Shown: positions 16,174 to 25,251 of the stretch, piece by piece
Layout: every line of letters begins with the position of its first letter
Numbering within the stretch: the stretch's first letter is position 1
Assembly (NCBI GenBank): GCA_021604545.1
Contig: BQJE01000007.1
Location: 1-40,394 of the forward strand
Length of the DNA: 40,394 nt
Direction: 5' to 3'
Source: Micavibrio sp.
GTDB taxonomy: Bacteria > Pseudomonadota > Alphaproteobacteria > Micavibrionales > Micavibrionaceae
Program-made: the position numbers and the translations under genes
Notes under the pieces: generated by a model
Told to the model about the DNA's origin: nothing
Seen by the model: only the letters and a program-made list of their open reading frames with translations
The model's database searches: none

Positions 16174-17053
16174 AGCTCTTTAATTTTTGTTCCCGGTAAA
16201 TGATGAACAGATTGCTACTGATGATGATCGCGCCACCAAGGAATACCGGCCAGCCGGGAACATAGTTCCAGATCAAAATATCAAAACCTGTTGCCCAGAT
16301 GAGTCCTGTGTAATTCAGCGGTGCAATAATGGCGATGGGGCCTTTTTGAAAGGCACTGGTGAGATAATATTGTGCAACCCCACCGGAAATTCCGAGTCCT
16401 AAGAATAGAAGCCATTCATCCGGCTGTGGCATGCGGGCGATGAACGGTAAAAACAGGCCCGGGATCAGAAAACCACCGAGAAAAAAGTAGAATGTAACGG
16501 TGAGTGGGGATTCTGTTTTTAAAATTCGTAAGAATAAATGAATCCATGCGTGCATAAAGGCCGCCGCGAAGGCAATCATAATACCAATAATTTTGGTTTC
16601 ACCGCTGGGTGCAGCCATTAGGATAACGCCGAAAAAACCAATGAGGATCGCGGCCCAGCGATAGATCCCGACATGTTCTTTTAGAAAAAAGAAAGATAGC
16701 GCCGGCGCAAGAAGTGTTGCCGTAAAAAAAATGACAGTGGCATCGGATAACGGCAAATATTGCCATGCTGCAAACGTCAGCAGCAATCCGATCGTGCCGA
16801 CAATAACCCGGCCAAACATCATCAGGGGTTTGGCTGTTTTTAGAATATGAGTTTTGCGCGTCGCCGCGATATAGATTGCCAGCGGAATGAACGCGATAAT
16901 GTTGCGGTAAAAGACAACTTCAGCCACATGATGCGTTTCGGATAAAAGCTTGGAGCAGACACTCATGATGGCGAGCAGGAAAAATGCCAGCAAGCCATGA
17001 ATGACACCGAGGATTACCTGGTCCTGATGGGGGTGGGGTGTTTTTTCGGTCAT
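16124..17053 (-). CDS. EamA/DMT-family transporter
   Basis: A 309-residue protein with ten hydrophobic segments in two EamA repeats (about residues 14-145 and 155-285). Typical motifs are ALLAFFLLAIMSVCSKLL, YRNIIAFIPL, and LTFAAWQYLPLSDATVIFFTATLLAPALSFFFLKEHV in the first half, and PIAIIAPLNYTGLIWA in the second. The family exports metabolites or amino acids across the inner membrane; the substrate is not known. It lies just downstream of a 48-codon mini-gene with a perfect promoter and is presumably transcribed with it. The C-terminal tail is polar. Confidence 0.85.
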   Translation of the reverse strand: MTEKTPHPHQDQVILGVIHGLLAFFLLAIMSVCSKLLSETHHVAEVVFYRNIIAFIPLAIYIAATRKTHILKTAKPLMMFGRVIVGTIGLLLTFAAWQYLPLSDATVIFFTATLLAPALSFFFLKEHVGIYRWAAILIGFFGVILMAAPSGETKIIGIMIAFAAAFMHAWIHLFLRILKTESPLTVTFYFFLGGFLIPGLFLPFIARMPQPDEWLLFLGLGISGGVAQYYLTSAFQKGPIAIIAPLNYTGLIWATGFDILIWNYVPGWPVFLGGAIIISSNLFIIYREQKLKSSSRIEQASQNKKEETS

Positions 17054-17063
17054 TTTACGCGTG

Positions 17064-17210
17064 TTAGCCTTTTGATGTAGAAGAGGAAATCGAGTTGGTC
17101 AGTTCGTTCCTCATTTTTTTAGGTAGGGGGTCCCCCTCCTTTAATTCGTTGATGATTTTATAGCATGATTTGCCAGGGCGGGCGGGTGTGTTTTTGGTGG
17201 TGGATTTCAT
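17064..17210 (-). CDS. Leaderless 48-residue mini-gene before the EamA transporter
   Basis: The frame runs ATG (17210) to TAA (17064-17066), ending 10 bp before the EamA ATG. The peptide begins MKSTTKNTPARPGKSCYKI and continues INELKEGDPLPKKMRNELT, so it is basic and polar with one Cys and no membrane segment. A perfect -35/-10 promoter ends 6 nt before the ATG, putting the transcription start on the A of the ATG itself; the mRNA would be leaderless. No family is recognised. It may be a regulatory leader for the transporter or a small protein in its own right. Confidence 0.5.
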   Translation of the reverse strand: MKSTTKNTPARPGKSCYKIINELKEGDPLPKKMRNELTNSISSSTSKG

Positions 17211-17216
17211 GTGGAT

Positions 17217-17245
17217 ATTATAGGAAAAAAATCATATTGTGTCAA
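17217..17245 (-). promoter_or_regulatory. Perfect-consensus sigma-70 promoter for the mini-gene and EamA transporter
   Basis: On the minus strand TTGACA (17245-17240) and TATAAT (17222-17217) are both exact consensus hexamers with the optimal 17-nt spacing. The predicted start at 17210 coincides with the mini-gene ATG. Consensus promoters of this kind usually need a repressor or attenuation to be controlled. Confidence 0.8.
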
Positions 17246-17271
17246 GGGTTTAGGAGCGGCAAAATACAACA

Positions 17272-17298
17272 TTGACATAATTTTACTTTACGTATAGA
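17272..17298 (+). promoter_or_regulatory. Candidate promoter of the helical protein gene
   Basis: TTGACA (17272-17277) and TATAGA (17293-17298) are 15 nt apart, which is short, and lie 30 bp before the ATG at 17328. It is divergent from the perfect promoter of the EamA side, with about 27 bp between the two -35 boxes. Confidence 0.45.
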
Positions 17299-17327
17299 AA
17301 ACAGTATCTTAAATTGGAAGATATTCA

Positions 17328-19078
<1,751 letters not shown>

Positions 19079-19119
19079 TTACGCATAAAACGGCCAAATG
19101 TATAGCGTTTTGTTTGATT

Positions 19120-19875
19120 TTAGTATCCAGAATATCGGCCAGCCCAAGCGGAAATAACATGGCCAGCGTATTCAGCGTCTTCTTTTTTGCGCAAAAGGTG
19201 ATCGGCGTCATCAAGCGAGACAAAGCTTTTCGAGTGCTTGGCGTGGCGGAAAATATGCTCGGCGTTTTCGATGCCTACTGTTGAGTCCAGCGGCGCGTGC
19301 ATCACCAGCAAGGGGCGTTTTAAATTGGCAATGGCCTCATCCATGCTTTGCGCTTCGATGTCCTCAATGAATTGCTTTTGAATGCGGAAGGGGCGGCCGG
19401 CAAGCTTTACTTCCGCCTCACCTTTTTCAAGGATTTCTTCGCGGTCTTCGGCAAAGTGATGGGCGACATGAGCGCTATCAGCCGGGGCGGCAAGGGTTGC
19501 AACAGCTTTAATGCTTGTGATTTGGCTGGTGGCCATCAGCACAGCCGCACCGCCAAGCGAATGACCGATGAGGATAGAGGGGGCTTGCAGATGCGCATCC
19601 ATATATTCAGCGGCTTTGACAAGGTCCTGCACATTGGAAGTGAAATTGGTATTGGCGAAATCGCCTTCGCTGGCGCCGAGGCCGGTAAAATCGAAACGCA
19701 ACACGGCAATACCGTCTTCGGTGAGCGCTTTGGCAATGCGCCCGGCGGCATAGATATCTTTGCTGCAGGTAAAGCAATGGGCGAAGAGAGCGTAGGTTTT
19801 GGGGTCGCCTTCCGGTGTATCCAGTCGCGCTGCTAACTTATGACCCTGTGAGCCTTCGAATTCGATCTTGTCCAT
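19120..19875 (-). CDS. Alpha/beta hydrolase (type often fused to OsmC)
   Basis: A 251-residue alpha/beta hydrolase. HCFTCSKD (about 33-40) forms the oxyanion region, RFDFTGLGASEGDFANTNF (about 60-78) is typical of the subfamily, and GHSLGG has the nucleophile S106. An Asp in PLDSTVG (about 203) and a His in DDADHLL (about 226) complete the triad. The same hydrolase is often found as the N-terminal half of a larger protein whose second half is OsmC, a peroxide-reducing domain; here the OsmC half is absent and the gene ends at the normal hydrolase boundary. It lies within the ilv block. The substrate is unknown. Confidence 0.85.
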   Translation of the reverse strand: MDKIEFEGSQGHKLAARLDTPEGDPKTYALFAHCFTCSKDIYAAGRIAKALTEDGIAVLRFDFTGLGASEGDFANTNFTSNVQDLVKAAEYMDAHLQAPSILIGHSLGGAAVLMATSQITSIKAVATLAAPADSAHVAHHFAEDREEILEKGEAEVKLAGRPFRIQKQFIEDIEAQSMDEAIANLKRPLLVMHAPLDSTVGIENAEHIFRHAKHSKSFVSLDDADHLLRKKEDAEYAGHVISAWAGRYSGY

Positions 19876-19906
19876 GATGGTGTATTCGTCGGGTCGTGAC
19901 CAACGG

Positions 19907-20329
19907 TTACCGGTTCATGGCCTGTTCGACAATTTCGGTAAGTTTCAGGTGATCTTTGAAGTTGCCCTTGATTTTGCCACCTTCATTGCCATAGACCTGA
20001 TCATTGACTTTAAGCTGGTAAATCGTCGCTCTGTGATTGGCATTGAAGACGCCGAAGCTTTCTGCAAAAACGCATTCATATTGCTTCTCAACATCCAGCC
20101 AGTCATCGGATTCAACAGCCTTTATGATGACGTTTCTATAGCCACTACCGAATTCGCTGGAATCTTTAAAGAACGTGTCTTTGATTTCCTTGATCTTGAA
20201 GCCTTCATCGAGAAAGATTTCAACCCCGGCGGCACAGCCGCGGGCGATACGGGTATCGGCCTGTTCGCGGGTAACACAGCCGGTTAAGACGAGTAGAGAG
20301 AGGACCAAAAGTAGGGATGTATGTTTCAT
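19907..20329 (-). CDS. Predicted lipoprotein of unknown function
   Basis: A 140-residue protein with a short signal sequence ending in the lipobox LTGC (C18). The mature part has two or three further Cys (RGCAAG near 32, YECVF near 86) and no recognised domain. It begins 2 bp after the ilvN stop, with a ribosome site (AGGAG) inside the ilvN end, so it is translated from the ilv transcript. Why an envelope lipoprotein sits between ilvN and the hydrolase is not clear; the position may be only historical. Confidence 0.65.
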   Translation of the reverse strand: MKHTSLLLVLSLLVLTGCVTREQADTRIARGCAAGVEIFLDEGFKIKEIKDTFFKDSSEFGSGYRNVIIKAVESDDWLDVEKQYECVFAESFGVFNANHRATIYQLKVNDQVYGNEGGKIKGNFKDHLKLTEIVEQAMNR

Positions 20330-20331
20330 GT

Positions 20332-20895
20332 CTATTCTCCTATAGCTGTTTCGCCCCGGGTCAGAGCTGCAACGCCGGTGCGGCTGGCATCAACAAGACC
20401 GAGTGGGTGCATGAGATCAATAAAGGCATTAATTTTCCCGGTTGTGCCGGTGACTTCAAAGATGAAAGATTCCAGCGTGGAATCAACAACGCGGGCGCGG
20501 AAGATATCAGCAATACGCAACGCCTCGATACGTTTATCGCCGCTGCCCGTCACTTTGATAAGGGCCAGCTCTCGGTCAACATAGGCACCAAAGGTGGTGA
20601 GGTCGCGCACGCTTTTGACTGGTACCAGACGGCCCAGTTGGTTTTTGATTTGTTCGATGACCATCGGCGTGCCGGAGCAGACAATGGTGATGCGTGAGAG
20701 ATGTTCGGCATGATCGGTTTCGGCAACCGTCAGGCTTTCGATGTTATAACCGCGCCCGGAAAACAGCCCGATGACGCGCGCCAGCACGCCCGGCTCATTG
20801 TTTACCAGAATCGCGAGGGTGTGGGTTTCGATCGCCTGATCCTTGGGACCGGGCGCATAAACTGATTTGCTTTTTTTACGTCGTGGCGTAGCCAT
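20332..20895 (-). CDS. ilvN: Acetolactate synthase small (regulatory) subunit
   Basis: The 187-residue regulatory subunit binds valine and controls the large subunit IlvB. The first ACT domain is clear (HTLAILVNNEPGVLARVIGLFSGRGYNIESLTV, about residues 25-57), with the Asn and Gly residues that form the effector site. The C-terminal ALS_ss_C domain follows (TDRELALIKV-like DRELALIKV near 107, then FEVTGTTGKINAFIDLM near 148). The first 20 residues are a basic extension. It lies 38 bp after ilvB in the same direction, the standard pair. The length fits the alphaproteobacterial IlvH/IlvN type. Confidence 0.95.
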   Translation of the reverse strand: MATPRRKKSKSVYAPGPKDQAIETHTLAILVNNEPGVLARVIGLFSGRGYNIESLTVAETDHAEHLSRITIVCSGTPMVIEQIKNQLGRLVPVKSVRDLTTFGAYVDRELALIKVTGSGDKRIEALRIADIFRARVVDSTLESFIFEVTGTTGKINAFIDLMHPLGLVDASRTGVAALTRGETAIGE

Positions 20896-20933
20896 AGAAA
20901 CGGTTTAGCAGAGTTTTCCCGGGATATGAAGAG

Positions 20934-22751
20934 TTAAACCAGCTTTTTATCAAACTTCTCGGCCTGGGGTGACAGGATCATTTCATTGTGGCCTTTGCCC
21001 GATGGGATCATCGGAAAGCAGTTTTCTTTCTGGTCAACGCAAACGTCAACAATGGTGACTTTGTCGGTGGCCAGCATTTGTTCGATCACATCATCAAGCT
21101 CATCCGGAGTTTCCGCGCGCAAACCGACACCACCATAGGCCTCGGCCAATTTAACGAAGTCCGGTAGGCTATCGGTATAGCTTTCGGAATAGCGCTCACC
21201 ATGCAGCAGCTCCTGCCACTGGCGAACCATTCCCATCCATTGATTGTTGAGAATAAAGATTTTCACCGGCAAGCGGTATTGGACGGCCGTGGACATTTCC
21301 TGAATGTTCATCAGGATTGAAGCTTCGCCGGCAACGTCAATCACCAGCCCGTCCGGATGGGCTATTTGTGCGCCGATCGCGGCCGGCAGACCATAACCCA
21401 TCGTGCCAAGTCCGCCCGAAGTCATCCAGCGATTGGGCTTGTTAAAGGGTAGAAACTGTGCCGCCCACATCTGATGCTGGCCTACCTCGGTGGTGATAAA
21501 CTGGTCGCGTTTGTCTTTTTGGAGGGCTGCGCGCAGGCGCTCCAGCGCATATTGTGGCTTGATAATTTTCTTGCTGGGTTTGTAAGCCAGGCAATTAATG
21601 TCGCGCCATTCATTAATTTGCTTGTTCCATTTTTTGAGCGCTCTGGCTTGCGGCTTATGACCGTTTTTCTTCCAAAGTCTCAGCATTGCTTCCATTGCTT
21701 TGCCGGCATCTGCGACAATCGGAATGTCGATATGAACGTTTTTGTTGATCGAGCTGGGGTCAATATCGATATGAATTTTTTCTGAATTTGGAGAAAACAA
21801 ATCGATACGGCCCGTAACACGGTCATCAAAACGCGCACCAATACAGATCATGACATCGCAATCATGCATCGCCCAGTTGGCCTCAAACGTGCCGTGCATA
21901 CCGAGCATGCCGAGCCATTGATCGTTATTCGCCGGGAAAGCGCCAAGTCCCATCAGGGTTGATGTCACCGGAAAGCCGGTCTCCTTGGCCAACTCGCGCA
22001 GGGCTTTGCTGGCTTTTGGGCCGGCATTGATGATGCCGCCGCCAGTATAAAAGACAGGTTTTTTAGCATGCGCCATGAGCTCAACGGCGGCCTCGATCGC
22101 ACCCATATCCGGGTTCACTTGCGGTTGGTAGCGCTTATGGCCGGTATTTTTGTCGCCCTTATATGTGCCCTCGGCGAACTGGATATCTTTGGGTATATCA
22201 ATGACAACTGGTCCCGGACGGCCCGTGCGTGCCACGTGGAATGCCTCATGAATGGCTTCGGCCAGTTCGTTCTGATCCTTCACAAGAACATTGTGCTTTG
22301 TGCAGGGGCGGGTAATGCCTGTGGTGTCCGCTTCCTGAAACGCATCCGTTCCAATTAAGAAAGTCGGGACCTGGCCGGTGAGGCAGACAAGCGGTATGGA
22401 ATCGAGCAGGGCATCCGTCAGGCCCGTCACCGCATTGGTGGCGCCGGGGCCGGAGGTCACCAGAACGCAGCCGACTTTTCCGGTTGAGCGGGCATAACCT
22501 TCTGCGGCGTGGACTGCGCCGCCTTCCTGGCGGACAAGGACATGTTTTATTTTATCCTGGTTTTTAAAAATTTCGTCATAAAGAGGCAATACCGCGCCGC
22601 CGGGATAGCCGAAAATAACTTCGACGCCCTGATCGATCAAAGCCTGAATAACAATTTCCGCGCCGGTCATTTTATCGGCTTGCGCTTTTTTGACTTTCTC
22701 GGGTGGCGCTTTTTTTGCCTTCTTTTTTGAATCTGCTGTGCTCATCTTCAT
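20934..22751 (-). CDS. ilvB: Acetolactate synthase large (catalytic) subunit
   Basis: The 605-residue thiamine-diphosphate enzyme condenses pyruvate with pyruvate or 2-oxobutyrate, the first step of branched-chain amino acid synthesis. VLVRQEGGAVHAAEGYARSTGKVG (about 71-94) holds the catalytic Glu, and GPGATNAVTGL follows. The ThDP/Mg site reads AGEAS instead of the usual GDGS, followed by NNQWMGMVRQWQELLHGERYSESY; the change is common in this lineage. The first 27 residues are a Lys-rich extension. Two ATGs two codons apart (22751, 22745) are possible starts, neither with a good ribosome site. A possible attenuator lies in the upstream leader. Confidence 0.96.
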   Translation of the reverse strand: MKMSTADSKKKAKKAPPEKVKKAQADKMTGAEIVIQALIDQGVEVIFGYPGGAVLPLYDEIFKNQDKIKHVLVRQEGGAVHAAEGYARSTGKVGCVLVTSGPGATNAVTGLTDALLDSIPLVCLTGQVPTFLIGTDAFQEADTTGITRPCTKHNVLVKDQNELAEAIHEAFHVARTGRPGPVVIDIPKDIQFAEGTYKGDKNTGHKRYQPQVNPDMGAIEAAVELMAHAKKPVFYTGGGIINAGPKASKALRELAKETGFPVTSTLMGLGAFPANNDQWLGMLGMHGTFEANWAMHDCDVMICIGARFDDRVTGRIDLFSPNSEKIHIDIDPSSINKNVHIDIPIVADAGKAMEAMLRLWKKNGHKPQARALKKWNKQINEWRDINCLAYKPSKKIIKPQYALERLRAALQKDKRDQFITTEVGQHQMWAAQFLPFNKPNRWMTSGGLGTMGYGLPAAIGAQIAHPDGLVIDVAGEASILMNIQEMSTAVQYRLPVKIFILNNQWMGMVRQWQELLHGERYSESYTDSLPDFVKLAEAYGGVGLRAETPDELDDVIEQMLATDKVTIVDVCVDQKENCFPMIPSGKGHNEMILSPQAEKFDKKLV

Positions 22752-22780
22752 GTCCGTGTCAATTTTGTTTGGTAAAAGTT

Positions 22781-22883
22781 AAAGCGCGATGGCTAACTCC
22801 GTTTTGCGGGACGTTAGCTCATACGCGCTTTAAAGGCCACTATTTTGTGGCGTGTTTCCTGTTCAGCCCAATAGAATCCGCAT
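22781..22883 (-). promoter_or_regulatory. Possible ilvB attenuator: leader peptide and two hairpins
   Basis: On the minus strand a six-codon frame at 22883-22863 encodes MRILLG, with consecutive Ile-Leu-Leu codons, then a stop. It is followed by hairpin GCCAC/GTGGC (22851-22836) and a larger one with outer arms AAAGCGCG/CGCGCTTT and inner arms GCTAAC/GTTAGC (22831-22781), then a loosely T-rich stretch, 30 bp before ilvB. This is the order expected for amino-acid attenuation, which is known for ilvBN of Caulobacter. The leader peptide is very short and the T-run is broken, so the case is suggestive only. Confidence 0.4.
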
Positions 22884-22941
22884 ATCACAAATCGTAATTC
22901 TGTAAGGTCTATTCTTACAGTGTCGCATTATTATTACTTAA

Positions 22942-22947
22942 TGTCAA
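22942..22947 (-). promoter_or_regulatory. Candidate -35 box of the ilvB transcript
   Basis: An exact TTGACA lies on the minus strand. Only a poor -10 (GACACT, 17 nt further) follows it, so it would need an activator or another sigma contact. It sits between two inverted repeats (22900-22920 and 22953-22971). Confidence 0.3.
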
Positions 22948-22952
22948 CAATA

Positions 22953-22971
22953 TAGGTAATAAAGTTACCTA
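22953..22971. promoter_or_regulatory. Inverted-repeat operator candidate upstream of ilvB
   Basis: TAGGTAA and TTACCTA are perfect 7-bp arms 5 nt apart, just upstream of the TTGACA at 22947-22942. A second perfect repeat, CTGTAAG/CTTACAG with a 7-nt gap, is at 22900-22920. Placement on both sides of the promoter suggests regulator binding; no specific regulator is recognised. Confidence 0.4.
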
Positions 22972-22990
22972 AAACGAAATAATATTATAA

Positions 22991-23015
22991 TTTAATGTAA
23001 TTAAATTACATTAAA
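22991..23015. terminator. AT-rich 25-bp perfect palindrome at the miaA end
   Basis: Arms TTTAATGTAATT and AATTACATTAAA surround a single A. It overlaps the miaA stop codon (23011-23013) and could form a weak transcript-end hairpin, but it has no GC core. A protein-binding site is an alternative. Confidence 0.35.
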
Positions 23016-23874
23016 GCTGGTTTCTAAACCATGTGACCTGGCGTTTGGCGTAGCGGCGGGTTTCGCCCTGGGACAGTGTGATGGCGTCTTCTTTGCTCAT
23101 ATTGCCGCGCTGGTATTCGCGCAGGTGATTGAAGCCGAGGGCTTTGACAAGTGGCACATGGGAATCTACTTCAGCGCCGTCAAGTTTTTTGCTGAAGTCC
23201 TCAACTTCTTCTAATGCGCCGATCTCCAGCATCTGTATGAACCTGTCGTTACAGCGGCGGTAAAGTTCCTCGCGCGCAGGACTTATAATTTCAAGATCAA
23301 AATTCCAATCTTCTGGTGGGGCGAGCCTGTCTAGCTCCTGCCATTCAGCCAGAGATTTTTCTGTGGCCTCGAGTACTTCCCATGCACGCACCAGCCGTGC
23401 TGTATTGGAGGGGTGCAAACGCTCGGCCATCACAGGGTCATGTTTTTGTAATTCTTCATGAAAAGCCGGGTTGCCGAGTTGTTTTTGTTTCTCAATGGCC
23501 GCCTGTTTGATGTCATCGGGAATATCGGGAATAGGAGACAGCCCCTGCATGAGGGCCTTGATATACAGCCCGGTGCCGCCGGTGATAATCGGGTTTTGGC
23601 CAGCTGCTAGGGTTTCCTCGATCAGCGGCTTGACGATTTCACACCAATGACCTGCGGAACAAATATCATTGGGGTGCAGTGTACCGTAAAGTTTATGCGG
23701 GGCCTGTCCCTTGTCTTCTTCGGATGGCTTGGCAGTGAGGATTGGTAGTCCATCATAAAGCTGTATCGAGTCACAATTGATGATGACGCCGTTTTCGGCC
23801 TGCGCCAGTTCTATGGCGCGCGCTGATTTGCCGCTGGCCGTTGGCCCGGCGATGATGTGGATAATACTTGACAT
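23011..23874 (-). CDS. miaA: tRNA dimethylallyltransferase
   Basis: The 287-residue enzyme adds a dimethylallyl group to A37 of tRNAs reading UNN codons. The P-loop GPTASGKS is at residues 9-16, NCDSIQLYDGLPILTAKPS (about 34-52) gives the catalytic Asp and substrate contacts, GGTGLYIKAL (about 98-107) is the conserved centre, and the C-terminal RYAKRQVTWFRNQL is the usual end. Its size is slightly below the E. coli enzyme (316) but normal for alphaproteobacteria. It is divergent from the dehydrogenase gene, with a 59-bp gap. An unusual AT-rich palindrome covers its stop codon. Confidence 0.95.
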   Translation of the reverse strand: MSSIIHIIAGPTASGKSARAIELAQAENGVIINCDSIQLYDGLPILTAKPSEEDKGQAPHKLYGTLHPNDICSAGHWCEIVKPLIEETLAAGQNPIITGGTGLYIKALMQGLSPIPDIPDDIKQAAIEKQKQLGNPAFHEELQKHDPVMAERLHPSNTARLVRAWEVLEATEKSLAEWQELDRLAPPEDWNFDLEIISPAREELYRRCNDRFIQMLEIGALEEVEDFSKKLDGAEVDSHVPLVKALGFNHLREYQRGNMSKEDAITLSQGETRRYAKRQVTWFRNQL

Positions 23875-23933
23875 AATAGTATAGTCATTGTTATTGTGCC
23901 TGCGTCATACATAGCATAAATGGGCTAAAAACA

Positions 23934-25244
23934 ATGAAAATTGCCATTATTGGTGCAGGGCAGCAAGGGACATCACAAGGTTTGGCTTTTGCCCGTCTTG
24001 ATGGGGTAGAGCAGGTCGTATTCTATGATATCAATCCTGATAATAAGGATCAGGTATTTGAAAAAGCAAAGGAATATGGTGTTGATGCCTCAAAGCTGAC
24101 CTTTACAGCCTCTCAGGCGGATGCTGTTAGACATGCGGATGTCATCGGTATCAATACGCCGATGAGCAGCTTTAAGGATGTTGTCGCCAGAATGGCGCCA
24201 ATCGTTAAGGATGGCGTTATAATTTACGACAACGGCTCCGGTAAGGTTCGGGCAATGGCAGAAATACAAGAAGGCCTTGGTGATAGTTCGGGCCGGGTTA
24301 ATTATTTTGGGGCACATTTCTTTGTTGGACGGGCGGGTACAAGCCCGGTTTTTGCCGATATAAATATGTATCAGGGACAAACAGCAACGATTATGGGTCA
24401 AGACGGCCCGGCAAAGGACAAATTAATTTCTTTGTTTAAAGATATTGGGATCAAGAATGTCCGTACAGACCTTAGTCCTGAAGATCACGATGAATCCCTT
24501 GGTTTGTTTTCCCATCATAATACTTTTGCAGTTACAGCTTTAATGCTGGCTTTTCCTCAGGTGCAAATCAACGGCAAGCCGATACAGATTGGGCGCTTTT
24601 TATCTTCCACCCGCGTTGCTGCTCACGGTAAAGACGGAGCAACATTCTGGGGTCCAATAGCCAACGACAATGCAAACGCAATCGTGGAGGCCGCAAAAAT
24701 TTTTTCAGGAAAGCTTGAGGATGTCAAAACAGCCTTACGCCAGAATAGCGTAACCCACTTAAAGGAATTGTTAGGTCGTGGTTTTAATTATGCAAGTGGA
24801 ATTACACCGGACCGTCAGTTTGAGGGGCTTGAGGGCGACCTGCATGATTTTGAAACCTTAGCTATCCCGAGTGAAAGCGAAGGTGAATACGCCGCTTCAC
24901 ACCTGGCTGTGCCAATTGTTTTTGCAACCGCGTCAGCCTTGACAGCTGCAGAATATGAGGAGCGTGGCGGTCAGCCTTTTACAAGTATTGGTAATAGTAG
25001 TTTTCACGATTCTCTTCGTCCGGTACGCGACAACTTCGAAAAGGCAGCTGATTTTATTTGGCAAAACAAAGTCAATGTTCGGGCTGCGCTTGAAAAGTTT
25101 CAGCGCCATCATAGCGAAATTAAGGACGCGATTGCGGATAGACGCATAGATGACATTATCTCTTGCATCGAAGAGTCCCATCGTCTTCGGACGCAGCTTC
25201 CTGATGCTCCAAAAGCTCCGCGTGCCGAATTTGCGATAGGCTAG
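23934..25244 (+). CDS. TyrA-like prephenate/arogenate dehydrogenase family protein
   Basis: A 436-residue NAD(P)-binding protein. The N-terminal Rossmann motif is IIGAGQQGTSQGLAFA (about residues 4-19), then DVIGINTPMSSFKDVV (about 69-84) and IYDNGSGK (about 96-103). NYFGAHFFVGRAGTSPVFA (about 122-140) occupies the place of the HPMFG substrate loop of prephenate dehydrogenases, and HDESLGLFSHHNTFAVTALMLAF (about 184-206) matches the helical dimer domain start. TyrA makes 4-hydroxyphenylpyruvate from prephenate for tyrosine. The protein is longer than most TyrA proteins, with an extra helical C-terminus, so a related dehydrogenase with another substrate remains possible. Confidence 0.6.
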   Translation: MKIAIIGAGQQGTSQGLAFARLDGVEQVVFYDINPDNKDQVFEKAKEYGVDASKLTFTASQADAVRHADVIGINTPMSSFKDVVARMAPIVKDGVIIYDNGSGKVRAMAEIQEGLGDSSGRVNYFGAHFFVGRAGTSPVFADINMYQGQTATIMGQDGPAKDKLISLFKDIGIKNVRTDLSPEDHDESLGLFSHHNTFAVTALMLAFPQVQINGKPIQIGRFLSSTRVAAHGKDGATFWGPIANDNANAIVEAAKIFSGKLEDVKTALRQNSVTHLKELLGRGFNYASGITPDRQFEGLEGDLHDFETLAIPSESEGEYAASHLAVPIVFATASALTAAEYEERGGQPFTSIGNSSFHDSLRPVRDNFEKAADFIWQNKVNVRAALEKFQRHHSEIKDAIADRRIDDIISCIEESHRLRTQLPDAPKAPRAEFAIG

Positions 25245-25251
25245 TTACTAG

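Noticed and set aside
20934-22751. Inactive acetolactate synthase because the GDGS motif reads GEAS
   Set aside because: The change is shared by alphaproteobacterial enzymes as far as I recall, and all other motifs are intact.
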